Assembly: GCA_015056365.1 (NCBI GenBank)
Contig: SVGM01000012.1
Location: forward strand, 1 to 64,000
DNA from: Clostridiales bacterium
GTDB lineage: Bacteria; Bacillota; Clostridia; Christensenellales; Aristaeellaceae
DNA: 64,000 bases
Reading direction: 5' to 3'
Each line of letters begins with the position of its first letter. Within the stretch, counting starts at the first letter, position 1. A program made the position numbers and the translations under genes. The notes below the pieces were generated by a model, which did no database searches, had not been told where the DNA came from, and worked only from the letters and a program-made list of their open reading frames with translations. This document shows positions 28,587-40,250 of the stretch, piece by piece.

Positions 28587-29222
28587 ATGAAAAACATCGC
28601 CGTGCTGGTCTCCGGCGGCGGCACCAACTTGCAGGCGCTCATCGACGCTGAAAAGCGGGGCGAGCTGGGCAACGGCAAGCTGGCAGCAGTCATTTCCTCC
28701 AAGGAAGGAGCCTATGCGCTGGAAAGAGCCGCTAACGCAGGCATTCCCGGCTATGTGCTGGCCCGCAAGAGCTTTCCGGACAGCCGGGCCATGACCGTTG
28801 CGCTGGTGGAGAAACTCCACGAGCTGAGCATCGACTTGGTGGTGCTGGCCGGGTGCATGGTCATCTTCACCGAAGAGCTGACCACCGCTTACCCCAATGC
28901 CATCATCAATGTACACCCTGCGCTGATTCCTTCCTTCTGCGGCAAGGGCTTCTACGGCCTGCATGTGCATGAAGCTGCTCTCAGCTACGGCGTGAAGCTG
29001 TCCGGCGCAACGGTGCACTTCGTCAGCGAGGAATGCGACGCAGGCCCCATCATCGCCCAGAAGGCGGTTCCCGTGCTGGAGGGCGATACCCCCGAAACGC
29101 TGCAAAAACGCATCATGGAAGAAGCGGAATGGAAGCTGCTTCCTGAGGCGGTGAAACTTTTCTGTGAAGGCCGTCTCCGGGTGGAAGGCCGCATCGTGAA
29201 GATTGAACAGGAGGATGCCTAA
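28587..29222 (+). CDS. purN: Phosphoribosylglycinamide formyltransferase
   Basis: IAVLVSGGGTNLQALIDA, INVHPALIPSFCGKGFYGLHVHEA. Confidence 0.94.
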   Translation: MKNIAVLVSGGGTNLQALIDAEKRGELGNGKLAAVISSKEGAYALERAANAGIPGYVLARKSFPDSRAMTVALVEKLHELSIDLVVLAGCMVIFTEELTTAYPNAIINVHPALIPSFCGKGFYGLHVHEAALSYGVKLSGATVHFVSEECDAGPIIAQKAVPVLEGDTPETLQKRIMEEAEWKLLPEAVKLFCEGRLRVEGRIVKIEQEDA

Positions 29223-29942
29223 ATGAACATCTACGAAATCAAGACCCTGACCGAACGCCTCGAAGGCAACACCTACCCCGGCCGCGGCATCGTCATCGGC
29301 AAGACCGCCGACGGCAAGAAGGCTGCCACTGCCTACTTCATCATGGGCCGTAGTGCCAACAGCCGCAACCGCATCTTCACCGAGAAGGACGGCGCCATCT
29401 TCACCGAGCCCTTCGACGCTTCCAAGGTGGAGGATCCTTCCCTGATCATCTACGCCGCCCTGCGCAACTACGAAAACAAGCTGATCGTCACCAACGGCGA
29501 CCAGACCGACACCATCTGGGAAGGCCTCAAGGCCGGCAAGAGCTTCTCCGAAGCCCTGACCACCCGCGAGTTTGAGCCCGACGGCCCCAACTTCACCCCC
29601 CGCATCAGCGGCATGATCACCTTCGGCGAAGGCGACTTCACCTACGAAATGAGCATTCTCAAGTCTGCCGATGCAGAAGGCACCGCCTGCAACCGCTACA
29701 CCTTCACCTATCCCAGCCTCAGCGGTCTGGGCCACTTCATCCACACCTATGTGTGCGACGGCAACCCTATCCCCACCTTCCAGGGCGAGCCGGAGCGTGT
29801 GGCCATCGATAACGACATCGACGCTTTCACCACTGCCCTGTGGAATGCGCTGGATGAGAACAACAAGATTTCCCTCTATGTGCGCTATACCGACCTTGCC
29901 ACCGGCGAGTGCGAAAGCCGCATGATCAACAAGAACGCCTAA
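29223..29942 (+). CDS. purO: Standalone IMP cyclohydrolase (PurO-like)
   Basis: YPGRGIVIGKTADGKKAATAYFIMGRSANSRNRIF; sits between purN and AICAR transformylase. Confidence 0.85.
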   Translation: MNIYEIKTLTERLEGNTYPGRGIVIGKTADGKKAATAYFIMGRSANSRNRIFTEKDGAIFTEPFDASKVEDPSLIIYAALRNYENKLIVTNGDQTDTIWEGLKAGKSFSEALTTREFEPDGPNFTPRISGMITFGEGDFTYEMSILKSADAEGTACNRYTFTYPSLSGLGHFIHTYVCDGNPIPTFQGEPERVAIDNDIDAFTTALWNALDENNKISLYVRYTDLATGECESRMINKNA

Positions 29943-29956
29943 GGAGAGTGCCAACG

Positions 29957-31141
29957 ATGAAAGAGTTTGAACTGAAATACGGCTGCAACCCCAACCAGAA
30001 ACCCGCCCGTATCTATATGCATGACGGTTCCGACCTGCCTGTGACCATCCTTTCCGGCCGTCCCGGCTTCATCAACTTCCTGGATGCTTTCAACTCCTGG
30101 CAGCTGGTCAAGGAGCTGAAGGAAGCGCTGGGCCTGCCCGCTGCCGCCTCCTTCAAGCACGTCAGCCCCACCTCTGCTGCTGTGGGCCTGCCCCTGAGCG
30201 ACAAGCTGAAGAAGGCCTGCTTTGTGGATGACATCGAGGGTCTGGATGAGTCTCCTCTGGGCTGCGCTTATGCCCGTGCCCGTGGCACCGACCGTATGTG
30301 CTCCTTTGGCGACTGGGTTGCCCTCAGCGACGTTTGCGACGTGACCACCGCCACCATGATCAAGCGGGAAGTGTCCGACGGCGTTATCGCTCCCGGCTAT
30401 GAGCCCGAAGCCCTCGAGATCCTCAAGACCAAGCGCAAGGGCAACTACAACATCGTGCAGATTGACCCCAATTACGTGCCCGATCTGGCCGAGCGCAAGC
30501 AGGTGTTCGGCATCACCTTCGAGCAGGGTCGCAACAACTTCGAAATCAACCGTGAACTGCTCTCCAACGTGGTCACCGCCAACAAGGATCTGCCCGAATC
30601 CGCCATCCGTGACCTGATCGTGGCCCTCATCACCCTCAAGTACACCCAGTCCAACTCCGTGTGCTATGCGGTGGATGGTCAGGCCATCGGCGTGGGCGCT
30701 GGCCAGCAGAGCCGCATCCACTGCACCCGTCTGGCCGGCGGCAAGGCCGACACCTGGCAGCTGCGCCAGCATGACAAGGTACTGAACCTGCCCTTCAAGC
30801 CCGAACTGGGTCGCCCCGACCGTGACAACGTGATCGACGGCTACATTAACCACAACGAGGAAGATGTGTGCGCCGACGGCGTGTGGCAGCGTTACTTCAC
30901 CGAGCAGCCCGCTCCCTTCACCAAGGAAGAACAGCGTGCCTATCTGGACACCATCAGCGGCGTTGCGCTGGGCTCCGATGCCTTCTTCCCCTTCGCCGAC
31001 AACATTCAGCGTGCCCGCATGAGCGGCGCTACCTACATCGCCGAGCCCGGCGGCTCCATCCGTGACAATCTGGTCATCGAGGAGTGCGACAAGCTGAACA
31101 TCAGCATGTGCTTCACCGGCATGCGCCTGTTCCATCACTAA
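29957..31141 (+). CDS. purH: AICAR formyltransferase (transformylase domain only, PurH-like)
   Basis: LKYGCNPNQKPARIY, FKHVSPTSAAVG, SVCYAVDGQAIGVGAGQQSRIHCTRLAGGKAD; no N-terminal MGS-like cyclohydrolase domain. Confidence 0.9.
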   Translation: MKEFELKYGCNPNQKPARIYMHDGSDLPVTILSGRPGFINFLDAFNSWQLVKELKEALGLPAAASFKHVSPTSAAVGLPLSDKLKKACFVDDIEGLDESPLGCAYARARGTDRMCSFGDWVALSDVCDVTTATMIKREVSDGVIAPGYEPEALEILKTKRKGNYNIVQIDPNYVPDLAERKQVFGITFEQGRNNFEINRELLSNVVTANKDLPESAIRDLIVALITLKYTQSNSVCYAVDGQAIGVGAGQQSRIHCTRLAGGKADTWQLRQHDKVLNLPFKPELGRPDRDNVIDGYINHNEEDVCADGVWQRYFTEQPAPFTKEEQRAYLDTISGVALGSDAFFPFADNIQRARMSGATYIAEPGGSIRDNLVIEECDKLNISMCFTGMRLFHH

Positions 31142-31164
31142 TCTGATTGTCAGTGGAGGAAGAT

Positions 31165-32439
31165 ATGAAAGTACTGGTCGTAGGCGGCGGCGGCCGTGAG
31201 CACGCCATCATCCGCAAGATCAAGGAAAATCCCACGGTTGAACAAATCTTCGCCCTGCCCGGCAATGGCGGCATTGCTGCCGATGCCACCTGCGTGGCCA
31301 TCGGCGCCACCGATGTGCCCGCCATCGTGGCCTTTGCCAAGGAACAGCAGGTGGATTATGTGGTCGTCGCCCCTGACGATCCGCTGGTACTGGGCTGCGT
31401 GGACGCTCTCTCCGCAGAGGGCTTCCCCTGCTTTGGCCCCAATGCCGCCGCTGCCGCCATCGAAGGCAGCAAGGTGTTCTCCAAGAACCTGATGAAGAAG
31501 TACGGCATCCCCACCGCTGCCTACGAGGTGTTCACCGATGAGGCTGCCGCTGTGGAATACCTGAAAACCGCTCCCATGCCCACCGTCATCAAGGCCGACG
31601 GCCTTGCGCTGGGCAAGGGTGTCATCATTGCCCAGAATTTTGAGGAAGCCGCCGAGGCGGTTCACTCCATGATGAGCGACAAGGTCTTCGGCAAGAGCGG
31701 CGACCAGATCGTCATCGAAGAGTTCCTCACCGGCCCTGAGGTTTCCGTGCTGGCCTTCACCGACGGCATCACCGTCAAGCCCATGGTGTCCTCCATGGAC
31801 CACAAGCGGGCGGGCGACAACGATACCGGCCTCAACACCGGCGGCATGGGCACCGTGGCCCCCAACCCCTACTACACCGAGGCCATGGCCAAGGAGTGCA
31901 TGGAAAAGATTTTCCTGCCCACGGTCAGCGCCATGAACGCCGAAGGCCGTACCTTCAAGGGCTGCCTGTATTTCGGCCTGATGCTCACGCCCAATGGCCC
32001 CAAGGTGATCGAGTACAACTGCCGCTTCGGCGATCCCGAAACCCAGGTAGTGCTGCCCCTTTTGGAGAGCGACCTGCTGACCATCATGCAGGCTGTGACC
32101 GAGCAGAAGCTGAGCGAGACCGAAGTGAAGTTTGCGGATAAGCATGCCTGCTGCGTCATCATGGCTTCCAAGGGTTATCCCACCAAGTACGACAAGGGCT
32201 TTGAGATCACCATTCCGGAGGAGATCGCAAAGAATGTGTTCGTGGCCGGCGCTGCCCTCAAGGACGGCAAGCTGGTCACCAGCGGCGGCCGTGTGCTGGG
32301 CGCCACCGCCATCAACCATACGCTGGGCGAAGCCATCAAGGACGCCTACGGTCTGGTCGAGAAAATCCATTTTGAGAACGCCTATTACCGCCACGACATC
32401 GGCGCGCGCGCCATGCAGGCTGCGGGGGAGGAAAAGTAA
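31165..32439 (+). CDS. purD: Phosphoribosylamine--glycine ligase
   Basis: MKVLVVGGGGREHAI, NTGGMGTVAPNP. Confidence 0.96.
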   Translation: MKVLVVGGGGREHAIIRKIKENPTVEQIFALPGNGGIAADATCVAIGATDVPAIVAFAKEQQVDYVVVAPDDPLVLGCVDALSAEGFPCFGPNAAAAAIEGSKVFSKNLMKKYGIPTAAYEVFTDEAAAVEYLKTAPMPTVIKADGLALGKGVIIAQNFEEAAEAVHSMMSDKVFGKSGDQIVIEEFLTGPEVSVLAFTDGITVKPMVSSMDHKRAGDNDTGLNTGGMGTVAPNPYYTEAMAKECMEKIFLPTVSAMNAEGRTFKGCLYFGLMLTPNGPKVIEYNCRFGDPETQVVLPLLESDLLTIMQAVTEQKLSETEVKFADKHACCVIMASKGYPTKYDKGFEITIPEEIAKNVFVAGAALKDGKLVTSGGRVLGATAINHTLGEAIKDAYGLVEKIHFENAYYRHDIGARAMQAAGEEK

Positions 32440-35400
32440 TGGTATATCGCATTTACGTTGAGAAAAAGCCCGAGCTGGCCAACGAGGCCCGCGCCCTTCT
32501 GTCCGATGCCAACGCATTCCTTGGCATCAAGGGACTGGAGAAGGTTCGCCTGTTCAACCGCTACGATGTGGAAAACATCACCGAAGAACTGTTCGACTAT
32601 GCTGTGGGCACGGTTTTCTCCGAGCCTCAGCTGGACATCACCTCCCGGGAGCTGAACGTGGAGGATGCAACCGCTGTGTTCGCTGTGGAATACCTGCCCG
32701 GTCAGTTTGACCAGCGGGCCGACTCCGCTGCCCAGTGCATCCAGATCATCTCTCAGGGCGAGCGTCCCACCGTGCGTACCGCCCGTGTGTACGCCCTCTA
32801 CGGCAACCTGACCGAGGAGCAGATCGCCGAAATCCGCAAGTACGTGATCAACCCGGTGGAAGCCCGTGAGGCTTCTCTGGACATGCCCGAAACCCTGAAG
32901 GTGTCCTATGCCATCCCCACCGAGGTGGAGACCCTCACCGGCTTTACCAAGCTGGATCGGGAAGGCTTGGAAGCTTTCGTGAAGAAGTACGGCCTTGCCA
33001 TGGATGCGGATGATGTGGCCTTCTGCCAGAATTACTTCCTCAGCGAAGATCGTGATCCCACCATCACCGAAATCCGCATGATCGACACCTACTGGTCCGA
33101 TCACTGCCGCCACACCACTTTCCTCACCATCATCGACGATGCTCATTTCGAGGATGAGCTGCTGCAGAAGGCCTACGAAGAGTACATGCAGACCCGCCGT
33201 GACCTGAACCGCACCAAGCCCGTCTGCCTGATGGATCTGGCTACCATCGCTGTGCGCTACCTCAAGAAGGAAGGCAAGTTGGATAAGCTGGACGAGTCCG
33301 AGGAGATCAACGCCTGCACGGTGAAGATCGATGTGGAAGTGGATGGCGTCACCGAGCCTTGGCTGCTCCTTTTCAAGAACGAGACCCACAACCATCCCAC
33401 CGAGATCGAGCCTTTTGGCGGCGCTGCCACCTGCATCGGCGGTGCCATCCGTGACCCCCTGTCCGGCCGCAGCTATGTGTACGCTGCCATGCGTGTCACC
33501 GGCGCTGCCGACCCCACCCGTCCCGTCAGCGAGACCATCAAGGGCAAGCTGCCCCAGCGCAAGCTGGTGACGACCGCTGCCGCTGGCTATTCCAGCTACG
33601 GCAACCAGATCGGTCTGGCTACCGGCATTGTGGATGAGCTGTACCACGACGGCTACGCTGCCAAGCGCATGGAAATCGGTGCGGTCATTGCTGCTACCCC
33701 CGCCGAGAATGTGCGCCGTGAGGTGCCCGCCCCCGGCGACATCGTCATCCTGCTGGGCGGCAGCACTGGTCGTGACGGCTGCGGCGGCGCTACCGGCTCC
33801 TCCAAGGCCCACACCGAGCAGTCTCTGGAAACCTGCGGCGCAGAGGTGCAGAAGGGCAACGCCCCCGAAGAGCGCAAGCTCCAGCGTCTGTTCCGCAACG
33901 GCGACGCCTGCCGCATGATCAAGCGCTGCAACGACTTTGGCGCTGGCGGCGTGTCCGTTGCCATCGGCGAGCTGGCCGACGGTCTGGAAATCGACCTGAA
34001 CGCCGTGCCCAAGAAGTACGACGGTCTGGACGGCACCGAGCTGGCCATCTCCGAGTCTCAGGAGCGCATGGCTGTGGTGGTGGAAGCCAAGGATGTGGAT
34101 GCTTTCCTGGCTCTGGCTGCCAAGGAAAACCTGCAGGCCTGCCCCGTGGCCGAAGTGAAGGCCGAGCCCCGCCTGCGCATGAACTGGAACGGCAAGACCA
34201 TCGTTGACCTGAGCCGTGAATTCCTGAACTCCAACGGTGCTGAGAAGCACATCTCCATCGATGTGGAGGCTGCCAAGGACTTCCGCAAGGAAGTGAAGGG
34301 TACCTTCACCGAGAATTACACCGCTCTGGCCGGCGACCTGAACATCTGCTCCAAGCGTGGCCTCAGCGAGCGTTTCGACTCCACCATCGGCGCTGGCACC
34401 GTGTTGATGCCCTTTGGCGGCAAGAACCAGCTGACCCCCATTCAGGCCATGGTGCAGAAGATCAGCGTGGAGAAGAAGCACACCAACGACTGCTCCTTCA
34501 TGTCTTGGGGCTACAACCCCTTCCTCACCGAAAAGAGCCCCTACCATGGCGCATATCTGGCTGTGGTGGAGAGCGTGTGCAAGCTGATTGCCACCGGCGC
34601 ATCCTTCGAGGATGTGTACCTGACCTTCCAGGAGTACTTCCAGCGTCCCGGCAAGGATTCCACCCGCTGGGGCCAGCCTCTGGCTGCGCTGCTGGGCGCT
34701 TTCAAGGCCCAGAAGGAACTGGGCATCGGCTCCATCGGCGGCAAGGACTCCATGAGCGGCTCCTTCGAGAGTCTGGACGTGCCCCCCACGCTGGTGTCCT
34801 TCGCTGTGACCACCGGCAAGGTGAGCGATGTGGTCTCCCCCGAATTCAAGCAGGCCGGCAACAAGGTGGTTGTGCTCAAACCCGAGTACGACGCTGAGGG
34901 CCTGCCCACCACCTACAGCCTGATGAAGCTGTTTGACACCGTGCATGCCCTGATGCAGTCCGGCAAGGCCGTGGCCTGCTACACCCCCGGCATGGGCGGC
35001 ATCGCCGAGGCCGTGATGAAGATGGGCTTCGGCAACAGCCTTGGCTTCACCTTCGCTGACGATGTGACCGTGGAAGAGCTGTTCGGCTACAGCTACGCCG
35101 CCTTCGTTGTGGAAGTGACCGGCGATGTGGAAGGCGCTCGCCTGCTGGGTACCGTTACCGATGACGGCAAGCTGACCCTGAAGGGCGAAAGCCTTTCCAT
35201 GGACGACCTGCTGAATACCTACGAAAACAAGCTGGAGAAGGTTTACAGCTGCAACATCCCTGAGAGCGGCTCCAAGATGGAAAATTTTTCTCATGTGGTT
35301 TCCAGTTGGCCTTCCCCTGCGGTCAAGACCGCCCGTCCCAAGGTGCTGATCCCCGCCTTCCCCGGCACCAACTGCGAATTCGACAGCGCCAAGGCTGTGG

Positions 35401-36131
35401 AGGATGCGGGTGCAGAGGCCAAGATCATGGTCATCCGCAACCTGACCGCTTCCGCCATCGCCCAGAGCGTGGAGGACTTCGCAGGTGAACTCAAGACTGC
35501 CCAGATGGTGTTCATCCCCGGCGGCTTCTCCGGCGGCGACGAGCCCGACGGCAGCGGCAAGTTCATCACTGCTTTCTTCCGCAACGCCGCCATCCGGGAA
35601 GGCGTCACCGACCTGCTGGAAAACCGTGACGGCCTCATGTGCGGTATCTGCAATGGCTTCCAGGCGCTCATCAAGCTGGGTCTGGTGCCCTACGGCAAGA
35701 TCATCGACACCGATGAAAACTGCCCCACCCTCACCTTCAACACCATCGCCCGCCACCAGAGCCGCATCGTGCGCACCCGCATCGCCTCCAACAAGTCTCC
35801 CTGGCTGAGCCTGATGAATGTGGGCGACGTGGTCAACGTGCCCATCTCCCACGGCGAGGGCCGCTTCCTGGCCAGCGAAGAGCTGATCCGTCAGCTGGCT
35901 GCCAATGGTCAGATCGCTACCCAGTATGTGGACCTCAGTGGCAACGCCACCGGCGATGTGCACTTCAACCCCAACGACTCCCTGTACGCCATCGAGGGTA
36001 TCACCTCTCCCGATGGCCGTGTGCTGGGCAAGATGGGCCACAGCGAGCGTGTTGGCAGCGGCCTGTACAAGAATGTGCCCGGCAACTACGACATCCGCAT
36101 GTTTGAAGCTGCTGTGAAGTACTTCAAGTGA
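32439..36131 (+). CDS. purL: Phosphoribosylformylglycinamidine synthase, full-length with glutaminase domain
   Basis: [29 protein letters not shown]-terminal glutaminase [18 protein letters not shown] / [17 protein letters not shown]; start overlaps purD stop. Confidence 0.95.
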   Translation: MVYRIYVEKKPELANEARALLSDANAFLGIKGLEKVRLFNRYDVENITEELFDYAVGTVFSEPQLDITSRELNVEDATAVFAVEYLPGQFDQRADSAAQCIQIISQGERPTVRTARVYALYGNLTEEQIAEIRKYVINPVEAREASLDMPETLKVSYAIPTEVETLTGFTKLDREGLEAFVKKYGLAMDADDVAFCQNYFLSEDRDPTITEIRMIDTYWSDHCRHTTFLTIIDDAHFEDELLQKAYEEYMQTRRDLNRTKPVCLMDLATIAVRYLKKEGKLDKLDESEEINACTVKIDVEVDGVTEPWLLLFKNETHNHPTEIEPFGGAATCIGGAIRDPLSGRSYVYAAMRVTGAADPTRPVSETIKGKLPQRKLVTTAAAGYSSYGNQIGLATGIVDELYHDGYAAKRMEIGAVIAATPAENVRREVPAPGDIVILLGGSTGRDGCGGATGSSKAHTEQSLETCGAEVQKGNAPEERKLQRLFRNGDACRMIKRCNDFGAGGVSVAIGELADGLEIDLNAVPKKYDGLDGTELAISESQERMAVVVEAKDVDAFLALAAKENLQACPVAEVKAEPRLRMNWNGKTIVDLSREFLNSNGAEKHISIDVEAAKDFRKEVKGTFTENYTALAGDLNICSKRGLSERFDSTIGAGTVLMPFGGKNQLTPIQAMVQKISVEKKHTNDCSFMSWGYNPFLTEKSPYHGAYLAVVESVCKLIATGASFEDVYLTFQEYFQRPGKDSTRWGQPLAALLGAFKAQKELGIGSIGGKDSMSGSFESLDVPPTLVSFAVTTGKVSDVVSPEFKQAGNKVVVLKPEYDAEGLPTTYSLMKLFDTVHALMQSGKAVACYTPGMGGIAEAVMKMGFGNSLGFTFADDVTVEELFGYSYAAFVVEVTGDVEGARLLGTVTDDGKLTLKGESLSMDDLLNTYENKLEKVYSCNIPESGSKMENFSHVVSSWPSPAVKTARPKVLIPAFPGTNCEFDSAKAVEDAGAEAKIMVIRNLTASAIAQSVEDFAGELKTAQMVFIPGGFSGGDEPDGSGKFITAFFRNAAIREGVTDLLENRDGLMCGICNGFQALIKLGLVPYGKIIDTDENCPTLTFNTIARHQSRIVRTRIASNKSPWLSLMNVGDVVNVPISHGEGRFLASEELIRQLAANGQIATQYVDLSGNATGDVHFNPNDSLYAIEGITSPDGRVLGKMGHSERVGSGLYKNVPGNYDIRMFEAAVKYFK

Positions 36132-36148
36132 TTCTGAGGAGGATCAAC

Positions 36149-37825
36149 ATGGAATACAAGTCTGATATTCAGATCGCGCAGGAATGCGAAATGCTGCATA
36201 TTGACGAGATCGCCCGCCGTGCTCATGTGGATGATAAGTACATCGAGCACTATGGCCGCTACAAGGCCAAGGTGGACCTGAGCCTGCTCAAGGAGACCGA
36301 CCGTCCCGACGGCAAGCTGATCCTCGTCACCGCCATCACCCCCACCCCTGCCGGCGAAGGCAAGACCACCACCACCATTGGTCTGGCGGATGGTCTCAAG
36401 CGTATCGGCAAGGATGTAACCGTTGCCCTGCGTGAGCCCTCCCTTGGTCCGGTTTTCGGCATCAAGGGCGGCGCTGCTGGCGGCGGCTACGCTCAGGTGG
36501 TGCCCATGGAGGACATCAACCTGCACTTTACCGGCGACTTCCACGCCATCGGCGCAGCCAACAACCTGCTGGCCGCCATGCTGGATAACCACATTCAGCA
36601 GGGCAATGCGCTGGGCATCGATGTTCGCAAGATCACCTGGAAGCGCTGCGTGGACATGAACGACCGTCAGCTTCGCAACATCGTGGGCGGTCTGGGCGGC
36701 CGCATCAACGGCGTGCCCCGTGAGGATGGCTTCGACATCACCGTTGCCAGCGAGATCATGGCTGTGCTGTGCCTCTCCAGCTCCATCGCCGACCTGAAGG
36801 CCCGTCTGAGCCGCATCATCGTTGGCTACACCGCCGACGATACCCCCGTCACCTGCGGCCAGCTGAACGCTGCCGGTGCTATGGCTGCGCTTTTGAAGGA
36901 TGCCCTCAAGCCCAATCTGGTGCAGACTTTGGAAGGCACTCCCGCCTTCGTTCACGGCGGCCCCTTCGCCAACATCGCCCACGGCTGCAACTCCGTGATG
37001 GCCACCCGTCTGGCCCTCAAGATGGGCGACTACACCGTCACTGAAGCCGGCTTCGGCGCTGATCTGGGCGCAGAGAAGTTCCTGGACATCAAGTGCCGTA
37101 TGGCGGGTCTGACCCCCGATGCCGTCGTGGTGGTGGCCACCGTCCGTGCTCTTAAGATGCACGGCGGCCTGCCCAAGACCGCTCTGGCCAACGAGGATCT
37201 GGAGGCTCTGGAGAAGGGCATTCCCAACCTTTTGCGCCATGTGAGCAACATGAAGAACGTGTACAAGCTGCCCTGCGTGGTGGCCGTCAACCGTTTCCCC
37301 ACCGACACGGATGCGGAAATTGACTTCATCATTGCCAAGTGCCGTGAGCTGGGCGTGAACACCGTTCTGTCCACCGTATGGGCCGAAGGTGGCAAGGGTG
37401 GCGAGGATCTTGCCCGTGAAGTGGTGCGCCTGTGCGAGGAAGAGAAGGGCGATTTCACCTTCTCCTACGATCTGGACTTGACCATCGAAGAGAAGATCGA
37501 GGCCGTGGTCAAGAAGGTCTACGGCGGCGACGGCGTGGTGCTCCTGCCGGGCGCCAAGAAGCAGGTGGAGACCCTCACCAAGCTGGGCTACGACAAGCTG
37601 CCCATCTGCGTGGCCAAGACCCAGTACTCTTTCTCCGATGATCCCACCAAGCTGGGCGCTCCGGAAGGCTTCACCGTCACCGTGAAGAACGTGAAGGTGT
37701 CCGCTGGTGCTGGCTTTATCGTGGTGCTCACCGGCGACATCATGACTATGCCCGGTCTGCCCAAGGTGCCCGCCGCCGAGCGCATCGATGTGGATGACAA
37801 TGGCGTGATTACCGGGTTGTTCTGA
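36149..37825 (+). CDS. fhs: Formate--tetrahydrofolate ligase
   Basis: [59 protein letters not shown]. Confidence 0.97.
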   Translation: MEYKSDIQIAQECEMLHIDEIARRAHVDDKYIEHYGRYKAKVDLSLLKETDRPDGKLILVTAITPTPAGEGKTTTTIGLADGLKRIGKDVTVALREPSLGPVFGIKGGAAGGGYAQVVPMEDINLHFTGDFHAIGAANNLLAAMLDNHIQQGNALGIDVRKITWKRCVDMNDRQLRNIVGGLGGRINGVPREDGFDITVASEIMAVLCLSSSIADLKARLSRIIVGYTADDTPVTCGQLNAAGAMAALLKDALKPNLVQTLEGTPAFVHGGPFANIAHGCNSVMATRLALKMGDYTVTEAGFGADLGAEKFLDIKCRMAGLTPDAVVVVATVRALKMHGGLPKTALANEDLEALEKGIPNLLRHVSNMKNVYKLPCVVAVNRFPTDTDAEIDFIIAKCRELGVNTVLSTVWAEGGKGGEDLAREVVRLCEEEKGDFTFSYDLDLTIEEKIEAVVKKVYGGDGVVLLPGAKKQVETLTKLGYDKLPICVAKTQYSFSDDPTKLGAPEGFTVTVKNVKVSAGAGFIVVLTGDIMTMPGLPKVPAAERIDVDDNGVITGLF

Positions 37826-37851
37826 TTGGAAAACGCGAATGATAGAATAAG

Positions 37852-37893
37852 CCCCGGTGCGCTCCCTTTGAGGGAATGCACCGGGGTTTTTCG
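37852..37893 (+). terminator. Terminator ending the pur-fhs operon
   Basis: CCCCGGTGC...GCACCGGGGTTTTT. Confidence 0.85.
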
Positions 37894-37933
37894 TGCTATG
37901 AGCGTGCAATAGAGGGACGGTATATTCTGGCGA

Positions 37934-38740
37934 TCATTTCAGAAACCTCAACATCCTTGCGCCAAAATCCTTCCCCTCCTCATACGCCGCATGACCATAC
38001 TCCGGATACAGATACAGCTGGCTTCCCTCAATCGCCTGATGCAGCTCCCGGGAACCCTCGCTGCCCACAATCTGATCCTTCCCGCCGCCAATCACCAGCG
38101 TGGGGGCGGCAATGCTGCCAAGGTGCGCAGAAGCATCATGGGTCAGGCAGGCTTCTGCCATGCGTAGAAAACGGGTAAAATCCTTGGGCTTGCCCACCTT
38201 GCCGAGCAGGGGCAGAAACAGCCTGTTTTTCTTCAGATAGGCCTCCGAATAGCTCTTTTCGGCGGTATCCATCATGATGGCGGCATAGTCGTCCTGACGG
38301 GCCATGTCCATCCAGCGGGATACCACATCCTCTACGGTAGCATTGCAACAGGGCGCAGTCACCGCCAGCACCAGCCGCCGCACCTTCTCCGGGTGGTCAA
38401 TGCTGAGCCACTGGGCGATCATGCCGCCCTGAGAAACGCCCAGCACATCCGCCTGAGAAATACCCAGCAAATCCATACAGGCCGCCAGATCGGCAGCCAT
38501 ATCCCGGGTGGTGCAGCCCTCCTGCAAAGGCTCCCGGCGGCTGATCAGGGTAACGGTATAGCCTGCCTTGGCAAAGGTCCGGTACTGATAAGCCACCGGC
38601 AAAGCCATGCCCTCGGCAGCTTTCAGGCCGTCGCCAAGGCCGGGGATCATGATCAGATGGCGGTCGCCCTTGCCAAACTGGAGATAGTGGACGGTTGCGC
38701 CGTCCAGCGTCAGCTTTCCGTTGTGGGCATTATACAGCAT
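37934..38740 (-). CDS. Alpha/beta hydrolase
   Basis: DVLGVSQGGMIAQWLSIDHPEKV nucleophile elbow; C-terminal PTLVIGGGKDQIV and EYGHAAYEE. Confidence 0.88.
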   Translation of the reverse strand: MLYNAHNGKLTLDGATVHYLQFGKGDRHLIMIPGLGDGLKAAEGMALPVAYQYRTFAKAGYTVTLISRREPLQEGCTTRDMAADLAACMDLLGISQADVLGVSQGGMIAQWLSIDHPEKVRRLVLAVTAPCCNATVEDVVSRWMDMARQDDYAAIMMDTAEKSYSEAYLKKNRLFLPLLGKVGKPKDFTRFLRMAEACLTHDASAHLGSIAAPTLVIGGGKDQIVGSEGSRELHQAIEGSQLYLYPEYGHAAYEEGKDFGARMLRFLK

Positions 38741-38948
38741 GAAATCAAGCCTTTCGGGTGGATTGGATACAGTATAGCAAATGCCGGCAGCTCATACAAG
38801 GGCGGCTGGATCAGGATGTCATGAAAACTGGCTGAAATGTCACAATTCATGGTGGAGCCGATTTCAGGCGAGGGACTGGTAGGTTTGTCAGTGTATCAAT
38901 TCTGTGATAAGATACGATGCATAAGGAAATGTTCGGGAGGGTTGACAG

Positions 38949-39422
38949 ATGAAATTCCGGGAAGCACAGGCGCAGGATTATCCCCAGCTGGCGGAGATGA
39001 AGTGGCTGCATTGTCAGGAGGATGACGCGGACTATGGCGAGAGCAATCTAGCCAATGTGGAGCAGACGGCCTTTTATGAAGCGTTTGAAGCGTTTCTGCA
39101 AAAGAACGACACCTACAGGATTTATTGCGCCTGCGATGGCGATGTGATCGCTTCCGCCATGTTTGCCGCCCTGATTCCCAAGGTGCCAAAGCCCAATGGT
39201 ACGGCAAAGTATATTGCCTACCTGACCAATGTGTATACCAGAATGGAATACCGCAACCAGAAGATCGGCACGGCATTGCTGACCTTTATTCAGCAGCAGC
39301 TGACGGAAGAAAAGTGCGAGCTGATCTTCGTCTGGCCCAGCGAACGCTCTGTGCCATGGTATGAGCGGAACGGGTTCCTGCAGGAGAACGAAATGATGGA
39401 ATGTCCGCTGGTGCAGGAGTAA
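38949..39422 (+). CDS. GNAT family N-acetyltransferase
   Basis: LTNVYTRMEYRNQKIGTALLTF and LIFVWPSERSVPWYERNGF. Confidence 0.88.
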   Translation: MKFREAQAQDYPQLAEMKWLHCQEDDADYGESNLANVEQTAFYEAFEAFLQKNDTYRIYCACDGDVIASAMFAALIPKVPKPNGTAKYIAYLTNVYTRMEYRNQKIGTALLTFIQQQLTEEKCELIFVWPSERSVPWYERNGFLQENEMMECPLVQE

Positions 39423-39531
39423 CAGGCTTCGTCCTGTGCGCCTGTTAACAGAAGCTCCGCTCTGCATTGCAATGAAAAAGGCTGCATGGTAAGCTGAATC
39501 ACCATGAAAGCACTCCGCAAGGAGGTAATCC

Positions 39532-40158
39532 ATGAACAATCCTTGGAAAACCATCGCCCTGAGCGGTTACGAAAGCCACATGAGTCTGGAGAATGTGTAT
39601 CAGCTGCAGGTTCTCAACCGGATGATGGGGGAGCAGCTTGGGGCTTATGAGGCCGATACGGTGATGATTTTGGGTGTGGCCGGCGGCAATGGACTGGAAC
39701 ACATCAACAGAGAGAAAATCAGCAGAGTGTACGGTGTCGATGTGAATCCTGCGTACCTTGCCCAGTGCCGCAAACGGTATGCAGCCCTTGGCGATACGCT
39801 GGAGACCATCTGTGCCGATCTGCTGGATGAGCATTTGCAGCTACCGCCGGCCGGGTTGCTGATCGCAGACCTGCTGGTGGAGTATATTGGCTGCGAATTC
39901 TTCCGGAAGGTGGTTGGCAAGGTTGCGCCGCAGGTTGTCTCCTGTATCATCCAGATCAATACGGATGATTCCTTTGTGTCCGATTCGCCGTATCTGCATG
40001 CCTTTGACGGCCTGAAGGAAATCCACCATCAGATGTCGGAAGACGGACTGACGGCCTGTATGACCGGCATCGGTTACCGGTTGAGGGGAACCGCTGAACA
40101 CGGTTTGCCCAATGGAAAGAAGCTGGTCAGGCTGGATTATGTCAGGTATTCAGGATAG
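39532..40158 (+). CDS. Class I SAM-dependent methyltransferase-like protein
   Basis: VMILGVAGGNGLEHI / VYGVDVNPAYLAQCRKRY. Confidence 0.8.
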   Translation: MNNPWKTIALSGYESHMSLENVYQLQVLNRMMGEQLGAYEADTVMILGVAGGNGLEHINREKISRVYGVDVNPAYLAQCRKRYAALGDTLETICADLLDEHLQLPPAGLLIADLLVEYIGCEFFRKVVGKVAPQVVSCIIQINTDDSFVSDSPYLHAFDGLKEIHHQMSEDGLTACMTGIGYRLRGTAEHGLPNGKKLVRLDYVRYSG

Positions 40159-40178
40159 GGAGGGTTTGTCGGCAAACT

Positions 40179-40214
40179 GAACAGCCGCGGTAGTTTAATG
40201 CGCCGCGGCTGTTG
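40179..40214. terminator. Bidirectional terminator
   Basis: ACAGCCGCGG...CCGCGGCTGT. Confidence 0.65.
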
Positions 40215-40250
40215 TTGTGTTATGGACAACAGGTATGGCCAGCGGTCGGC

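Noticed and set aside
28327-28590. 87-aa ORF containing ...EVCAQWALARRAKRPAVVNRSKGWARLVPRTPTEVAERSP and similar peptides in the ORFs at 26849-27112 and 14159-16213
   Set aside because: The similar peptides come from translating the interspersed structured element. Hairpin covariation and lack of codon-level conservation suggest it is not coding.
32385-36041. 1218-aa ORF antisense to purL
   Set aside because: Shadow of the strongly biased purL codon usage; no domain recognised.
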